The position numbers were made by a program, and so were the translations under genes. From Actinomycetes bacterium (GTDB taxonomy: Bacteria > Actinomycetota > Acidimicrobiia > Acidimicrobiales > Bog-793): DNA of 5,185 bases. Of this stretch, positions 4,616 through 5,185 are shown piece after piece. Position 1 is the first letter of the stretch. Each line of letters starts with the position of its first letter. The notes under the pieces are model-generated. The model was not told where the DNA came from. It ran no database searches and saw nothing but the letters and a program-made list of their open reading frames with translations. Location of the stretch: positions 1-5,185 of the forward strand of contig JAKAOD010000261.1 in assembly GCA_021823365.1 (NCBI GenBank), read 5' to 3'.

Positions 4616-5185
4616 CAAGAGTTGGCTATGCGCCGCCCAGAGAAAGCCCTTGGCAACCTTGGGATCGCGCTCGTAGTCGACCTGGAGGAGCCGGTTGTTC
4701 ATCAGCCAGGACCAGGTCCGCTCGACGACCCAGCGCCGGGGGAGGACCTCGAAGCGTCCCGAGGCGATCCGGTTCACGACCTCGACGACGATGTTGAGCC
4801 CCTTGCAGGCTTCGGCAAAGGCCTTCTTGAAGCCCTGGTCGCAGGAGACCTTCACGAGGCGCGAGGACTTCGGCCTCGCCTTCTCCATCGCGACGGCGCC
4901 GCCCGCGTTGTCGCTCGTCGAGGCGGCGAGGCTGGCGACGGCGACGAGCAGGCCGAGGGTGTCGACGAGACCGAACACCTTGCGGCCCGACACCTTCTTG
5001 CCAGCGTCGTATCCCCTGGTCGATGAGCCGACGGTCGCCGCTCCGCGGACGCTGCGGGCGTCGATCACCCCGGCGGAGGGCTCTTCCTCACGCCCTTCCT
5101 TCTCCCGGACGAGGTCCCGGAGCCGGTCGCAGATACGCTCCCAAGTCCCGTCCCTGCTCCAGGTGAGGTGGTAGCGGTGCACGGT
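4552..5185 (-). mobile_element. IS5-family insertion sequence, one end (continues past window)
   Basis: The transposase reads leftward and its stop lies 31 nt from GAGGCTGTCGCGTTTGTTCTC (starting 4552), which has the look of an IS5-family terminal inverted repeat. The bases just outside are TAA or TA (4549-4551), possibly the target duplication. The other end and the duplicated target are outside the window, so neither boundary nor duplication can be confirmed. Confidence 0.55.
4583..5185 (-). CDS. IS5-family DDE transposase (IS427-like), 5' partial
   Basis: About 200 residues are visible, and the frame is still open at the right edge, so the GTG at 5182 is probably internal. Order of motifs: WSRDGTWERICDRLRDLVRE, then PSAGVIDARSVRG with the first catalytic Asp (residue 41 counted from 5182), the typical RGYDAGKKVSGRKVFGLVDT (residues 56-75), CDQGF with the second Asp (115), and LPRRWVVERTWSWL with the Glu (154), followed by the conserved DYERDP and a C-terminal helix LLLRRL. 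All three DDE residues are present, so this half looks intact. In related elements the upstream part can be a separate ORF joined by programmed frameshifting. The variable region between the first two Asp residues (ASLAASTSDNAG) is typical of the group. Confidence 0.85.
   Translation of the reverse strand, partial: TVHRYHLTWSRDGTWERICDRLRDLVREKEGREEEPSAGVIDARSVRGAATVGSSTRGYDAGKKVSGRKVFGLVDTLGLLVAVASLAASTSDNAGGAVAMEKARPKSSRLVKVSCDQGFKKAFAEACKGLNIVVEVVNRIASGRFEVLPRRWVVERTWSWLMNNRLLQVDYERDPKVAKGFLWAAHSQLLLRRLTEGTTR

Noticed and set aside
4622..5174. Plus-strand open frames opposite the transposase
   Set aside because: They are shadows of the IS5-type transposase, whose DDE motifs are unambiguous.

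Overview
The window is high-GC DNA with strong C/G preference at third codon positions, RBSs of the AGGAGG/GAGAGGA type, frequent GTG starts and one apparently leaderless gene. This suggests a high-GC actinobacterium; I cannot narrow it further. Gene content is accessory: a toxin-antitoxin-like pair, a phage/plasmid-type ThyX, a tyrosine-recombinase remnant next to a tRNA 3'-end fragment, and an IS5-type insertion sequence.

Layout. 3-107 is the C-terminal tail of an unrecognised gene. A compact plus-strand run follows: a Phd/YefM-like antitoxin (194-613), a 17-nt-overlapping partner (597-1091), a YdjM/DUF457 membrane metal-dependent hydrolase (1136-1879) and a ThyX (from 1909) that loses its homology near 2500-2545. 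From there to about 3129 the minus strand carries the C-terminal half of a tyrosine recombinase (His, Arg, His, Tyr plus a Cys/His-rich tail). Its recognisable sequence stops exactly where a tRNA T-arm, acceptor strand and CCA begin (3127-3159). This is the signature of an attachment site, with the element on the left and its former target flank on the right.

Right of the att site, on the minus strand, are a complete VOC/glyoxalase-like gene (3239-3667) and the 3' stub of the gene before it (3693 to about 3770). The stub abuts a plus-strand segment with two small overlapping genes of unknown function (about 3840-4136 and 4133-4393) and the start of a third gene (4457 to about 4551). That third gene is interrupted by the end of an IS5-like element whose transposase runs off the right edge.

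Interpretation. The window is a mosaic with at least four breakpoints (near 2520, 3129, 3770 and 4551). The first four genes plausibly form one transcription unit of element cargo. I see no CRISPR array, rRNA or complete tRNA. The most interesting points are the recombinase broken precisely at its presumed att site, the TA pair with a 9-bp tandem operator-like repeat, and the uncharacterised overlapping small-gene pair.
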